Positions 34,148 to 42,755 of a DNA stretch of 64,000 bases are shown here, piece after piece. Every line of letters starts with the position of its first letter. Position 1 is the stretch's first letter. Below the pieces are notes generated by a model, which made no database searches, was not told the origin of the DNA, and saw only the letters and a list, made by a program, of their open reading frames with translations. A program made the position numbers and the translations under genes. The DNA comes from Limnohabitans sp. (lineage in GTDB: Bacteria; Pseudomonadota; Gammaproteobacteria; Burkholderiales; Burkholderiaceae_C): NCBI GenBank assembly GCA_030158125.1, contig JAOATL010000013.1, forward strand, positions 175,682 to 239,681. Reading direction: 5' to 3'.

Positions 34148-36054
34148 TTGAAAGAGGACAGGATCGCTGCCGGTTTGGTTTTAGACGGGGGCGTTTGGAG
34201 CGTGGGCACTCGCAAGGTCATCACAGTGCCTTGCTCAATGACTGAGTCCACGGTCACCGTTGCGCCAATCTGCTGGGCGCGCTCGCGCATGATTTTCAGC
34301 CCCACCTGCAGTTCAGTGCGCTGGCCGCCTTCGTCAAAACCTGCGCCGTCGTCGCGGACCACAAAGCGCCAGATTTCGCCTTTGTGGATTTCAATCTCGA
34401 CGCTTCGCGCCCCAGCATGTTTGCGAACATTGGACAGCGCCTCTTGTAAAACATGCAGCACTTGGATCTGCACATCCTGCGGTAGAGGCAAGCTCTCTCC
34501 GATCACCTTGCGGCTAACCTTCAGTCCTGTCTGGTGTTGGAATTTTTGTAAAGTCTCCCGCACGGCCAGATCAATGTCATCAGCCTGAGCTCGGGTGCGA
34601 AAATGCACCAACAACTCTCGCACATCGGCAATGCTGTCCTTGAGTCCACTGTCGAGTTCTCCCAAGACCAATGCTGTTTTTTCGACATCGTTTTTAGCCA
34701 TGGCGGTGCGCAAAAGCTGCACTTGAATTTTGAGAAATGCCAGAGACTGAGCAATCGAGTCATGTAACTCGCGGGCCAATAAAGCACGCTCACCCGATAT
34801 GGCCGCCTCTCGGTCCAGCACCACTGTGCGCAAGCCCTCTACCGCTGTAGCCAGATGACTGGCCAGTGTGTCCATCAGCTCCAACTCCTCGGCAGGCAGG
34901 CTGACCTGGCTTTTATAGAACAGATTGATCTCTCCCAGCACCTTGTGATGCAGACGCACAGGCACAGAGATCATGCCAACATAGCCCATTCGCGAGCAAT
35001 GCTGCAATGGCGCTACATCACTGCTCATGATCGGGATCACGCGCGTGCGGGCATCGGACTGGGGTTGGCCACAGGCGCAAGCCCCCGCCATCAGGCATTT
35101 CTCTTCTTCCTGCATGAACTCTGGAAACTCGTCAGATGCGAGCAACATTGATTTGCTGGGATCTTCGCCCGACCAGCGCAGAGCCATCGCATCGGCTTGC
35201 ATCATCCGTCGCACCCTTTGTACAAAACCTTGAGTCAACGCGGTTAAGTCAGTAGTCTGCGCTAGAAAGACGCTCACGCCGTACAGCGCTTCAAGCCGCT
35301 CCTTTTGCGCTGCAATGCGCTGCGTCTTGGCAGCCACTTGTCCTTCCAAGTTGCCGTACAAAGACTGCAAAGTCGCTGCCATGCGGTTGAAACTGGAGGC
35401 AACCTGGCCAAATTCGTCGTTCGAGGACACATCGACCCGTGCCGAAAACTTGGCCGACTCAATCTTGTGTAAACCATCGCGCAAAAGGCTCAGTGGGTTG
35501 ATCACATACATATAACCCGTGTACAGCATGATGACCGCGCCGCCAATGGCCAGCGCCATCATCACGAACTGGAAGAGGTTGAGTATTGCTGTCAATCCTG
35601 TCATCTGGTCTTCGATGGACAAGACGAAACTGTCAATCGCCACCAAAAAAGTGTTGGCGCGCTGCACCAGACTGGCATGGTCAAGCGAAGGTTGAGACAT
35701 GAAGAGACTTTTCTGGTCGTGCCACAAGCCCTCCACCTTGCTGTATCGCTCGTGAACGGCATCATTCCAAGGCACAAAAAGAGGCCGCGTTGCATCACCG
35801 TTTTTGAGAACCTGCATGCTGCGGTCGAATTCACGCGTCAATTTTTCAATTTCAGAGGCAGGCAACTGTGCCTGCACCTCGCTGGTCAGACGCCATGTTT
35901 GCATTCGCATGCGCCCGGCCTCGTTCAAAGCAGCAGCTCCGCCGCTGAGCTTCCAAGTCACCCATAAGGTTAGGCCAATCGAGATCAGCACGACAAGCAA
36001 CAAGCCCGATCCTATGCGCACCAGCTTGGCCGACAAGGAGGCTGTGTGTTTCAT
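34144..36054 (-). CDS. narX: Nitrate/nitrite sensor histidine kinase NarX
   Basis: The protein has 636 residues. A transmembrane helix is at 13-35, followed by the periplasmic P-box-like region (A-G-R-M-R-M-Q-T-W-R, about 46-55) that binds nitrate. A second helix is at about 158-182, then a HAMP linker and a GAF-like central domain. That domain carries a cysteine cluster (K-C-L-M-A-G-A-C-A-C-G) as in other NarX proteins. The HisKA_3 phospho-acceptor helix R-E-L-H-D-S-I-A-Q-S-L is near 430, and the HATPase with D-D-G-A-G-F is near 575. It overlaps both the Rrf2 gene upstream and narL downstream by 4 bp. Confidence 0.93.
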   Translation of the reverse strand: MKHTASLSAKLVRIGSGLLLVVLISIGLTLWVTWKLSGGAAALNEAGRMRMQTWRLTSEVQAQLPASEIEKLTREFDRSMQVLKNGDATRPLFVPWNDAVHERYSKVEGLWHDQKSLFMSQPSLDHASLVQRANTFLVAIDSFVLSIEDQMTGLTAILNLFQFVMMALAIGGAVIMLYTGYMYVINPLSLLRDGLHKIESAKFSARVDVSSNDEFGQVASSFNRMAATLQSLYGNLEGQVAAKTQRIAAQKERLEALYGVSVFLAQTTDLTALTQGFVQRVRRMMQADAMALRWSGEDPSKSMLLASDEFPEFMQEEEKCLMAGACACGQPQSDARTRVIPIMSSDVAPLQHCSRMGYVGMISVPVRLHHKVLGEINLFYKSQVSLPAEELELMDTLASHLATAVEGLRTVVLDREAAISGERALLARELHDSIAQSLAFLKIQVQLLRTAMAKNDVEKTALVLGELDSGLKDSIADVRELLVHFRTRAQADDIDLAVRETLQKFQHQTGLKVSRKVIGESLPLPQDVQIQVLHVLQEALSNVRKHAGARSVEIEIHKGEIWRFVVRDDGAGFDEGGQRTELQVGLKIMRERAQQIGATVTVDSVIEQGTVMTLRVPTLQTPPSKTKPAAILSSFK

Positions 36055-36524
36055 GCTTTGACGCTTGACGGTTTGGGCTGAAACGTAAGTGCTTTAAATC
36101 TCGGCAATCGCTCTTGAGTGGTGCTCATCAAATCAGCCAAAGTGACCCCATCAAGTTTGGCCAAAAATGCACCCAGAGCTTCGGCCAAAATTTGCTTCAA
36201 ATAACAGGCCGGCATCAATGCGCAACTGCTGGGCACATCACCAAAGCACTCGACCATCTGAAAATCGGTCTCGGTCTTGCGCACCACCTCACCCAGCACG
36301 ATCTGCGACGCAGGTCGACCTAGCCGAATGCCACCGCCTCGACCTCGACTTGTCAGCAAATAACCACCGGCTGCCAGCGTCATCACAATCTTAGTAAGGT
36401 GGCTTTTGGAGATGCCGTGCTGATCAGCAATCGCTTGGATGGTCGCCACTGTCTGCTGCGACTCGCATTGGGCGCAATACATCAGTACTCGCAAACTGTA
36501 ATCGGTCCAATGGGTCAGTCTCAT
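36051..36524 (-). CDS. Rrf2-family regulator, NsrR-like (nitric-oxide sensor)
   Basis: The protein has 157 residues. The N-terminal winged helix (T-D-Y-S-L-R-V-L-M-Y ... I-S-K-S-H-L-T-K-I-V) is Rrf2. Cysteines at 93, 101 and 107 give C-x7-C-x5-C, the spacing of Bacillus subtilis NsrR, which ligates an NO-sensitive iron-sulfur cluster. The stop overlaps the narX start, so NO sensing and nitrate sensing are encoded as one unit. An NsrR-like palindrome lies 35 bp upstream of its start, and two similar sites precede ytfE. The NsrR assignment rests on cysteine spacing and on these boxes; IscR is less likely because no isc genes are near. Confidence 0.82.
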   Translation of the reverse strand: MRLTHWTDYSLRVLMYCAQCESQQTVATIQAIADQHGISKSHLTKIVMTLAAGGYLLTSRGRGGGIRLGRPASQIVLGEVVRKTETDFQMVECFGDVPSSCALMPACYLKQILAEALGAFLAKLDGVTLADLMSTTQERLPRFKALTFQPKPSSVKA

Positions 36525-36559
36525 GATTGTGAAGTCTTGGTTTTGAAGGCGGCAGCCTT

Positions 36560-36582
36560 AATATGCATGGCGAATGCATTTT
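36560..36582. promoter_or_regulatory. NsrR-like box upstream of the rrf2-narXL operon
   Basis: Two 11-bp arms, AATATGCATGG and GAATGCATTTT, separated by one C. The pattern follows the reported NsrR consensus of two inverted A-T-G-C-A-T-T-like arms. The spacing and sequence suggest autoregulation of the nsrR-like gene and, through the overlaps, of narX and narL. Confidence 0.7.
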
Positions 36583-36640
36583 ATAAGCAGCGAGGTGATT
36601 CATTTGATTTCGCCTATAAAAAAGACTCTGTATCGATGCA

Positions 36641-37927
36641 TCAAGCCGACAAGTGAGGCTGTGCGCGCATTTGTTCAGGTGTGGTGAAATAGGCAGCGGT
36701 ATGACCCATGCGCTCACGTGCTTTGTGAAGCTCGTGCCGGGCCAATGTGCGCAAATGTACTTCATCGGGGCCATCCATCAGATGCATGGCGCGGCCCCAG
36801 GTCCAGAAATACGCCAGAGGCGTGTCGGGCGACAGGCCCATCGCCCCAAAGACCTGCATGGCGCGGTCGACAACGCGGGTTTGCAGCCGTGCCGCTACGA
36901 CCTTGATGCCTGAAATTTGAGCTCGCAGGTCGGCTGCAGGTACCTGACCGATATCCAGCATCCAGGCGGTCTTGAGCACCAATAGTCGCGCCTGATCGAT
37001 CTCCAGCCTGGAGTCGGCCAACCAGTCCTGCACATTGGATTGATCAGACAAATGCTTGCCAAAGGCGCTTCGCTCCAACGCCCGTTCACTGGACATCTCC
37101 AGCGCTAACTCGCACTGACCGATGGTGCGCATGCAGTGGTGCACCCGGCCGGGACCCAGCCGCGCTTGTGCCATGGCAAAGCCTTCCCCCCATGCACCCA
37201 GCAGATGATCTTTGGGCACACGAACTTGGCGGAACACGATTTCGCAATGACCTTCAGGCGCTCGGTGGTGAACCACCGGGATGTTGCGCACCACCTCGAC
37301 ACCCGGGGTGTTCAGTGGCACCAGCACCATGCTGTGCTGCTGGTGCGCAGCTTGGTCGTTTGCATTGTCATTTCGGCACATCACGATCAGCACTTTGCAG
37401 CGAGGATGCGCTGCACCGGTAATGAACCATTTGCGGCCATTTAAAACCCAGTCCTTGCCATCAGAACGCAGCGTGGTTTGCAGGTTGGTAGGGTCAGACG
37501 AAGCCACATCGGGTTCGGACATGGCAAAGGCTGAGCGAATCTCGCCGCGCAGTAAGGGCGCGAGCCATGTCTGCTTTTGGACATCGTTGGCAAAGCGGTG
37601 CAACAGTTCCATATTGCCACTGTCGGGTGCGTTGCAATTGAAGATCTCAGCCGCCCATGGCAAACGGCCCATTGTTTCCGCCAGCGGCGCGTAGTCCAGG
37701 TGGCTCAGGCCCGTGCCTGGTTCGTTGGCCTTCAAGTCCGGCAGAAACATATTCCACAAGCCTTCTTCCTTCGCCAGTGCTTTCAGGTCGTCAATGAAGG
37801 GAGGTGGATACACACCTTCGTTCACGCACTGGTGCCAGGCCGCGTTGTACGGCAAAAGATAGCGGTCCATGAAGGCCTCTAGGCGTGCATGCCACTGGCG
37901 TGCTTGGGGCGATTGCGAAAAATCCAT
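36641..37927 (-). CDS. Acyl-CoA dehydrogenase family protein
   Basis: About 428 residues with the FAD acyl-CoA dehydrogenase fold. Visible are A-M-S-E-P-D-V-A-S-S-D near 150, the F-I-T-G-A loop after W-V-L-N-G-R-K-W, and the helical C-terminal domain with Q-V-F-G-A-M-G-L near 380. It oxidises an acyl-CoA at the alpha-beta bond; the chain length is not readable. It runs divergently from ytfE and shares that intergenic region, so it might also feel the NsrR-like boxes. Confidence 0.9.
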   Translation of the reverse strand: MDFSQSPQARQWHARLEAFMDRYLLPYNAAWHQCVNEGVYPPPFIDDLKALAKEEGLWNMFLPDLKANEPGTGLSHLDYAPLAETMGRLPWAAEIFNCNAPDSGNMELLHRFANDVQKQTWLAPLLRGEIRSAFAMSEPDVASSDPTNLQTTLRSDGKDWVLNGRKWFITGAAHPRCKVLIVMCRNDNANDQAAHQQHSMVLVPLNTPGVEVVRNIPVVHHRAPEGHCEIVFRQVRVPKDHLLGAWGEGFAMAQARLGPGRVHHCMRTIGQCELALEMSSERALERSAFGKHLSDQSNVQDWLADSRLEIDQARLLVLKTAWMLDIGQVPAADLRAQISGIKVVAARLQTRVVDRAMQVFGAMGLSPDTPLAYFWTWGRAMHLMDGPDEVHLRTLARHELHKARERMGHTAAYFTTPEQMRAQPHLSA

Positions 37928-38021
37928 ATCAAATCTCCAGACAGATCCCGCAGGATTTGGCTTCATATGGCGCCCAGATGCCAGCGCATGGCATGACAAA
38001 GCCCTGAAGAGCATCATGTTA

Positions 38022-38076
38022 AATATTCATTTTGAATGAATCTTAACGCATAATAGATTCACATCAAATGAATCTT
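38022..38076 (+). promoter_or_regulatory. Two NsrR-like boxes and promoter of ytfE
   Basis: Box 1 (38022-38044, centre 38033) has core arms ATTCATT and AATGAAT. Box 2 (38054-38076, centre 38065) has arms AGATTCA and TGAATCT. Their centres are 32 bp apart, about three helical turns. A CATAAT -10-like hexamer at 38049-38054 sits between them, so both boxes could block RNA polymerase. AAAGGA before the ATG at 38090 is the ribosome site. Confidence 0.7.
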
Positions 38077-38089
38077 TAAAGGAAATATC

Positions 38090-38767
38090 ATGAGCACAAC
38101 AATCCAGTCCCAACAAAGTATCGGCGCCATTGCCGTCCAAGTGCCCGGTGCGACCGCCATCTTTCGAAAGCTCAAGCTCGACTTTTGCTGCGGCGGACAA
38201 GAGCCCCTTGCAAAAGCTTGTGCCGACAAAGGGATTGACATCGAGCAGGTGCTGCACGCCATCCAAGCGCTGGAACATAAGGCTGAACTTCCTAAGACAC
38301 CTACGCCCGGAGAGCTAATCGACCATATTCTTCAGCGCTACCACGATACGCATCGCCAACAACTACCCGAGCTAATCCGAATGGCACGCCGCGTCGAGGC
38401 CGTGCACCGCGACAACCCCCAAGTGCCAAACGGCCTAGCCGATCACCTAGAAACCATGGCGCAAGAATTACTGGACCACATGGCGAAGGAGGAGCAGATC
38501 CTGTTTCCGATGCTCAAACAAGGGGGTCACTCGATGGTGGTGCACCCGATCGGAATGATGAGGCACGAACATGTGAGTCACGGAGCGCAGCTTGAAAAAT
38601 TGGTCAATTTAACGTCTAACCATCAACCCCCAGAAGGTGCATGCAATACATGGCAAGCACTTTATGCTGGAACTGCTCGCTTGACTGAAGATCTCATCGA
38701 GCACATTCATACAGAAAACAATCTCCTGTTTCCGCAGTTTGAACCACTTGCATCTCAGAGTAATTAA
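38090..38767 (+). CDS. ytfE: Iron-sulfur cluster repair di-iron protein (YtfE/ScdA/Ric)
   Basis: The protein has 225 residues. The N-terminal ScdA motif D-F-C-C-G-G is at 31-36, and the hemerythrin-like domain with H-x-x-x-H-R, H-M-A-K-E-E-Q-I-L-F-P near 127 and H-E-H-V near 160 supplies the di-iron ligands. The C-terminal H-I-H-T-E-N-N-L-L-F-P-Q is typical. It repairs iron-sulfur clusters damaged by NO or oxidants. It is induced by NO through NsrR in many proteobacteria, which agrees with the boxes upstream. It is co-transcribed with the nitronate-monooxygenase-like gene 29 bp downstream. Confidence 0.92.
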   Translation: MSTTIQSQQSIGAIAVQVPGATAIFRKLKLDFCCGGQEPLAKACADKGIDIEQVLHAIQALEHKAELPKTPTPGELIDHILQRYHDTHRQQLPELIRMARRVEAVHRDNPQVPNGLADHLETMAQELLDHMAKEEQILFPMLKQGGHSMVVHPIGMMRHEHVSHGAQLEKLVNLTSNHQPPEGACNTWQALYAGTARLTEDLIEHIHTENNLLFPQFEPLASQSN

Positions 38768-38796
38768 GAAGTCCCAACATTTCAAGGAGCCTTCTT

Positions 38797-40011
38797 ATGA
38801 CCACCGACGCAACTTATTGGTTAAACCAGACAGAAGCTGCAGGTTTGAAGCCACTCATCATTAAGGGCAAAGCGTTGTTGCCAATAGTTCAAGGAGGCAT
38901 GGGCGTTGGTGTTTCAGCCTCCGGCCTCTCAGCTGCCGTTGCCAAATTAGGTGGCATGGGTACTATTTCTTCAGTCGATTTACGGCGCCGCCATGCCGAT
39001 TTGATGAAGAAAACAGGTCATTTGGATAAAGAGCCCGATGCGCGGGCGCAGATTGATGCCGCAAACCTTGAAGCACTTGACCGTGAAATTAAAACTGCCA
39101 AGTTAAATTCGAACGGCCAAGGATGGATAGCCGTCAACATCATGAAAGCGCTAAGTGCCTATGAGGGCTACATCAAGCAAGCAATCAAAAGTGGGGCTAA
39201 TGCCTTGGTTGTTGGTGCGGGTCTGCCCCTAGATCTCCCTGATTTAACAAAAGATCATCCAGAGCTTGCATTAATCCCCATTCTTTCAGATGCGCGTGGT
39301 GTTCAACTTCTTGTTCGGAAGTGGGAAAAAAAAGGACGGTTACCTGATGCCATCATCATTGAAAACCCCAGATTAGCTGGCGGTCATTTAGGGGCGGCAA
39401 AGGTAGCTGATCTTCGCGATTCACGTTTTGAATTCGACGTCGCGATACCGCAAATTCTTGAGTTTTTTAAAGCTTCAGGCATTGAACATCAGATACCACT
39501 TATCGCTGCTGGCGGCATTAATAGCCACGCTGAGATTTTGCGTCTGCAGAAGCTCGGTGCAAGCGGCGTTCAACTAGGAACGGCATTCGCAGTCACTGAA
39601 GAGTGCGATGCTTCACAGGTTTTTAAGGAAATTTTGGCTCAAGCTAAACCGCAGGATATTGTTGAATTCGTAAGTGTTGCAGGACTACCCGCTCGAGCGG
39701 TTCGAACGCCGTGGCTAGATAAGTATTTGCGCATATTGCCAATTCTTCAAGAAAGAGCCCATCAAAAAAACAAGTGCAACATGTCGTTTGACTGTTTACA
39801 GCATTGCGGCTTACGTGATGGCGATTCAAACATCGGTCAGTTTTGCATTGATCAGCAATTAAGTCACGCATTGGAAGGCGATATGAAAAAGGGGCTTTTC
39901 TTCAGAGGTGCAGGCGCACTCCCATTTGGTGAAAAAATTAACAGAGTTTCAGATCTAATAACTTTTTTGCTCACGCCTGCTATGACAAACAATTCGAGTG
40001 AATCTTCATAA
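38797..40011 (+). CDS. FMN-dependent nitronate monooxygenase-like oxidoreductase
   Basis: A 404-residue TIM-barrel protein of the 2-nitropropane dioxygenase / enoyl-ACP reductase FabK-like group. The FMN-binding P-I-V-Q-G-G-M-G-V-G-V-S near 27-38, A-G-G-H-L-G near 192-197 and A-A-G-G-I-N near 237-242 are clear. The C-terminal part holds several cysteines (K-C-N-M-S-F-D-C-L-Q-H-C). It resembles the NMO-like genes often found with ytfE or NO-response genes. Its real substrate is unknown; nitronate oxidation is inferred from the family. Confidence 0.85.
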   Translation: MTTDATYWLNQTEAAGLKPLIIKGKALLPIVQGGMGVGVSASGLSAAVAKLGGMGTISSVDLRRRHADLMKKTGHLDKEPDARAQIDAANLEALDREIKTAKLNSNGQGWIAVNIMKALSAYEGYIKQAIKSGANALVVGAGLPLDLPDLTKDHPELALIPILSDARGVQLLVRKWEKKGRLPDAIIIENPRLAGGHLGAAKVADLRDSRFEFDVAIPQILEFFKASGIEHQIPLIAAGGINSHAEILRLQKLGASGVQLGTAFAVTEECDASQVFKEILAQAKPQDIVEFVSVAGLPARAVRTPWLDKYLRILPILQERAHQKNKCNMSFDCLQHCGLRDGDSNIGQFCIDQQLSHALEGDMKKGLFFRGAGALPFGEKINRVSDLITFLLTPAMTNNSSESS

Positions 40012-40106
40012 CTGAGATATTGACCTGAGTCTATATTCAGGGGCTAACTCACAGCATTAAATGCTTGAATTTAATCTTTAATAGCTTGTATCGTTGTTTT
40101 ACCAAT

Positions 40107-40143
40107 GAAAAAAGCCGCTAAGTGTTGATCCTTAGCGGCCTTT
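40107..40143 (-). terminator. Terminator of ssrA
   Basis: Stem of GCCGCTAAG-type arms (AAAGCCGCTAAG / CTTAGCGGCCTTT) around TGTTGATC. It lies directly downstream of the tmRNA 3' end on the minus strand, with a T-run there. Confidence 0.8.
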
Positions 40144-40154
40144 AAACTTGCATC

Positions 40155-40543
40155 TGGTGGAGCTGGCGGGAATTGAACCCGCGTCCACAAGCCATTTTCG
40201 TACAGTTCTACATGTGTAGTCGTCTGATTTGAGTCTCGTCAAACCAATCGCGCAGCGACACGCTATTGATCCAACCAGCATCCTATTTTCTCGCGCCACA
40301 CCAAGATGCCCGATGTGACGCCAGCCCATATGTTTTCCCTTGCAGCCTGGAAGCTTTAGGTTTTAACGCCTATTGCCCCCTTGCCCAGCCTATCGGCCAA
40401 CTGTTGCAAGGCTCACCGGATTAAGCGGCGAGTGCGAAACGTTCGTCGTTTGCAGTTAGTTTTTTTTCTGCTGTTTTACGAGGATCAGAACCTCGACATG
40501 CCCTGCCACGCGTCCGAACCCATGTCGAAACCAGTGCAGCCCC
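40155..40543 (-). ncRNA. ssrA: Transfer-messenger RNA (tmRNA, ssrA)
   Basis: A 389-nt RNA on the minus strand. The 5' end GGGGCTGCACTGGTTTCGAC and the 3' end GTTCAATTCCCGCC...CACCA form the tRNA-like acceptor and T-arm, with CCA encoded (40155-40157). The tag reading frame at 40421-40453 encodes A-N-D-E-R-F-A-L-A-A-stop, with the GCA resume codon. It rescues stalled ribosomes together with SmpB, which is not in the window. Confidence 0.97.
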
Positions 40544-40552
40544 AAGGCTCGT

Positions 40553-40580
40553 ATTTTAGGCCGGTTCTGTAAATTGCAAG
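40553..40580 (-). promoter_or_regulatory. Putative ssrA promoter
   Basis: Read on the minus strand, TAAAAT (-10) lies 9 bp before the tmRNA 5' end and CTTGCA (-35-like) stands 16 bp further up. Confidence 0.5.
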
Positions 40581-40604
40581 GGTCTAATCGCTGTCTATGC
40601 GCTG

Positions 40605-41768
40605 TTATTTGCGCAAAGCTTCTAAAACTGCGCGTTCTGAGGGGGTGGTACGGCCAATTTCCAGGATCAGGGCTTCGGCTTCTTCAAAGTCGTCGCTTTG
40701 GACCAGGCTGCGCAGGGCGCTCACGTCTTGGCGGTATTTTTCCAAGATTTGATGGGGGTTGAGATGACTCAGACCCAGATGGCCTTTGACGGTCATCTCG
40801 TGCTTGACGCGTTCCATGATGCGGTTCACGTCTTGTTCTGTGAGGTGCAATCGCTCGGCCTCGGCGTTGAGTGCGTTGCGATCGGAATGTGAAATTTGAC
40901 CGCGTGCCAAGACATCGCGAAATTCGTTCTCGAAGGTTTCTCGGTCAATGCGCAATTGATCGGTAAAGGCAGAGGCCATCAAGCCGGCTGGAATGGCGAA
41001 GATGCCAATGCCGATGAGGCTAATGACCACCGTCATGGCTCGGCCCAAGGGGGTGACGGGCGAGATGTCGCCATAGCCAACGCTGGCCAAGGTGATCACG
41101 GCCCAGTACATGGCATCGGGAATGGTGTTGAACTTGTCGGGTTGTGCATCGTGCTCTAGTTCGTAGCCCAAGCTGGCCGTGAGCACCACCAGCAACAGCA
41201 TCATGAAGGCAGAGGCAAACAGCACGCGCCTTTCGCGTTGAATGGCTTTCAGCAAGGTGTTCAAAGTGCCGGTGTAGCGGGTAACTTTGAGCAGCCTGGA
41301 CAGCCTGAAAATTCGCAAGAAACGGGTGTCCATGAACTGGTTCAGCAAGAGGCCCAGGAAGTAGGGCAGGATGGCCACCAGGTCAATCAGCGCGGGAATG
41401 CTGACCAGGTATTTGAGCCGACCTTTGACCGGTTCGTTGTAATGCGGCGACTCCCGACAGGCGTAGGCGCGGCCGATGTACTCGGCAACGAACAAGGTGA
41501 AAGTGGCCACTTCCAAAATTTCAAATTCGTATTGAAACATGGCATAGATGGATGGCACTGTTTCCAACACAATGCACACCACCGACACCAATACGGCCCA
41601 AGTGATCAGCTGGTCAATGTAGCGACGCAGCGGGCCCGAGTAGGGCGTGGGGTTGAGCAGCGCATAGACCTTCTGCCGAAAAGTGCGGTCTTTGTTTTTG
41701 CGAACAAAGAATTTCACGGCCGACACCAAGGCACCCACCGCATTGATTTTTCGGAAGAAGACGCGCAT
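40605..41768 (-). CDS. Voltage-gated-type potassium channel
   Basis: A 387-residue membrane protein with six helices. The fourth carries regularly spaced basic residues (R-I-F-R-L-S-R-L-L-K-V-T-R), as in voltage sensors. The selectivity filter is T-L-A-S-V-G-Y-G-D between helices five and six. A cytoplasmic helical tail of about 120 residues follows. It conducts K+ across the inner membrane. The start codon overlaps the last base of the stop of the upstream aspartoacylase-like gene. Confidence 0.9.
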   Translation of the reverse strand: MRVFFRKINAVGALVSAVKFFVRKNKDRTFRQKVYALLNPTPYSGPLRRYIDQLITWAVLVSVVCIVLETVPSIYAMFQYEFEILEVATFTLFVAEYIGRAYACRESPHYNEPVKGRLKYLVSIPALIDLVAILPYFLGLLLNQFMDTRFLRIFRLSRLLKVTRYTGTLNTLLKAIQRERRVLFASAFMMLLLVVLTASLGYELEHDAQPDKFNTIPDAMYWAVITLASVGYGDISPVTPLGRAMTVVISLIGIGIFAIPAGLMASAFTDQLRIDRETFENEFRDVLARGQISHSDRNALNAEAERLHLTEQDVNRIMERVKHEMTVKGHLGLSHLNPHQILEKYRQDVSALRSLVQSDDFEEAEALILEIGRTTPSERAVLEALRK

Positions 41769-42748
41769 CAGTTCAAACTTTCAATGCGGCCAAAACGCAC
41801 CATGGTGTTGCCTACTGCAAAGCGTTTGCTGCGTGTGGGCATGACCAACACGGCGTTGTCGTAGGGCGAACGCACGGTGTGGCCTGCATCTTCGGCCAAG
41901 GCCTTGCCCGCTTGTTCAATCACTTCCAAGCCGTTGTAAACGTCTAGCCATTCGAAGTCGAGCGACTTGGCCGCATAGCCTTCGGTCACTTGCACCACTT
42001 TTTGTTCAACGGGGGGCAAACTGCAACGTGCATCGATCCATTGCGCATCTGCAACGCCGGTCACTTTCAAAAACTTCAGCGTGGTTTCGCGGGCAATTTG
42101 TTCGCAGGCTTTTTCCCAATGCTGGCCAGCTTCTAGCAAGATGGCGGTGTTGTGTTTGTGGGGGTCGCCAAAGGCGGCGCGCTCAATCATGCGCAGGCCA
42201 TTGGCGTGGCCGGTGTCCATCATGAGCCATTCGGGCAAGCCAATTTTGGCGGACAGGTTGACCGACTTTTGCCCGCCTTTGGGACGCACGCCACAGACCA
42301 TCAAGGGTGCACTGGGCGCGCTCATGGAATGCAAGTCGAGCAGGAAGTCGGCGGTGTCGATGTAGGCCACCAATTCGCGTGCACGGCGCAACTCGACGCT
42401 GTCGCGTTGGCCGTTGAGCACCTCGTCAGACCAAACGCGGTTGAAGTCTTCTTCCACGTACCGATTGCCATCGGGGTTTTGTGGATCCCACAAGGCATAG
42501 GCTGCCACATTGGCAAAGATGAACGAAACCACGCCGCAGACGGGTTGAAATTTTTGCTTGAACAAATAGTCCAATGTGATGGCGCCACTCAACTCATTGC
42601 CATGCGTGAGGGCTTGAACAATGACGTGTGGGCCAGGCTTGCCAGAGTCCATGCGCGTAACGTAGTCAATGCCCACATTGCTTTGGCGGTAGGCGCTGAT
42701 GTCGGGGGCGCTGAGTTCAACTTTGAGGGTGGAAGGCGTGGTGGTCAT
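41768..42748 (-). CDS. Succinylglutamate desuccinylase/aspartoacylase family protein
   Basis: About 326 residues of the AstE/AspA zinc-dependent deacylase group. H-G-N-E-L-S-G near 50 supplies the first zinc ligands, and L-D-L-H-S-M-S near 140 the next. These enzymes remove an acyl group from N-acyl amino acids. The preferred ATG lies 7 bp after the stop of the N-formylglutamate hydrolase gene, so the two deacylases form one operon with the K+ channel. The exact substrate is unknown. Confidence 0.82.
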   Translation of the reverse strand: MTTTPSTLKVELSAPDISAYRQSNVGIDYVTRMDSGKPGPHVIVQALTHGNELSGAITLDYLFKQKFQPVCGVVSFIFANVAAYALWDPQNPDGNRYVEEDFNRVWSDEVLNGQRDSVELRRARELVAYIDTADFLLDLHSMSAPSAPLMVCGVRPKGGQKSVNLSAKIGLPEWLMMDTGHANGLRMIERAAFGDPHKHNTAILLEAGQHWEKACEQIARETTLKFLKVTGVADAQWIDARCSLPPVEQKVVQVTEGYAAKSLDFEWLDVYNGLEVIEQAGKALAEDAGHTVRSPYDNAVLVMPTRSKRFAVGNTMVRFGRIESLN

Positions 42749-42755
42749 GGGGCAA

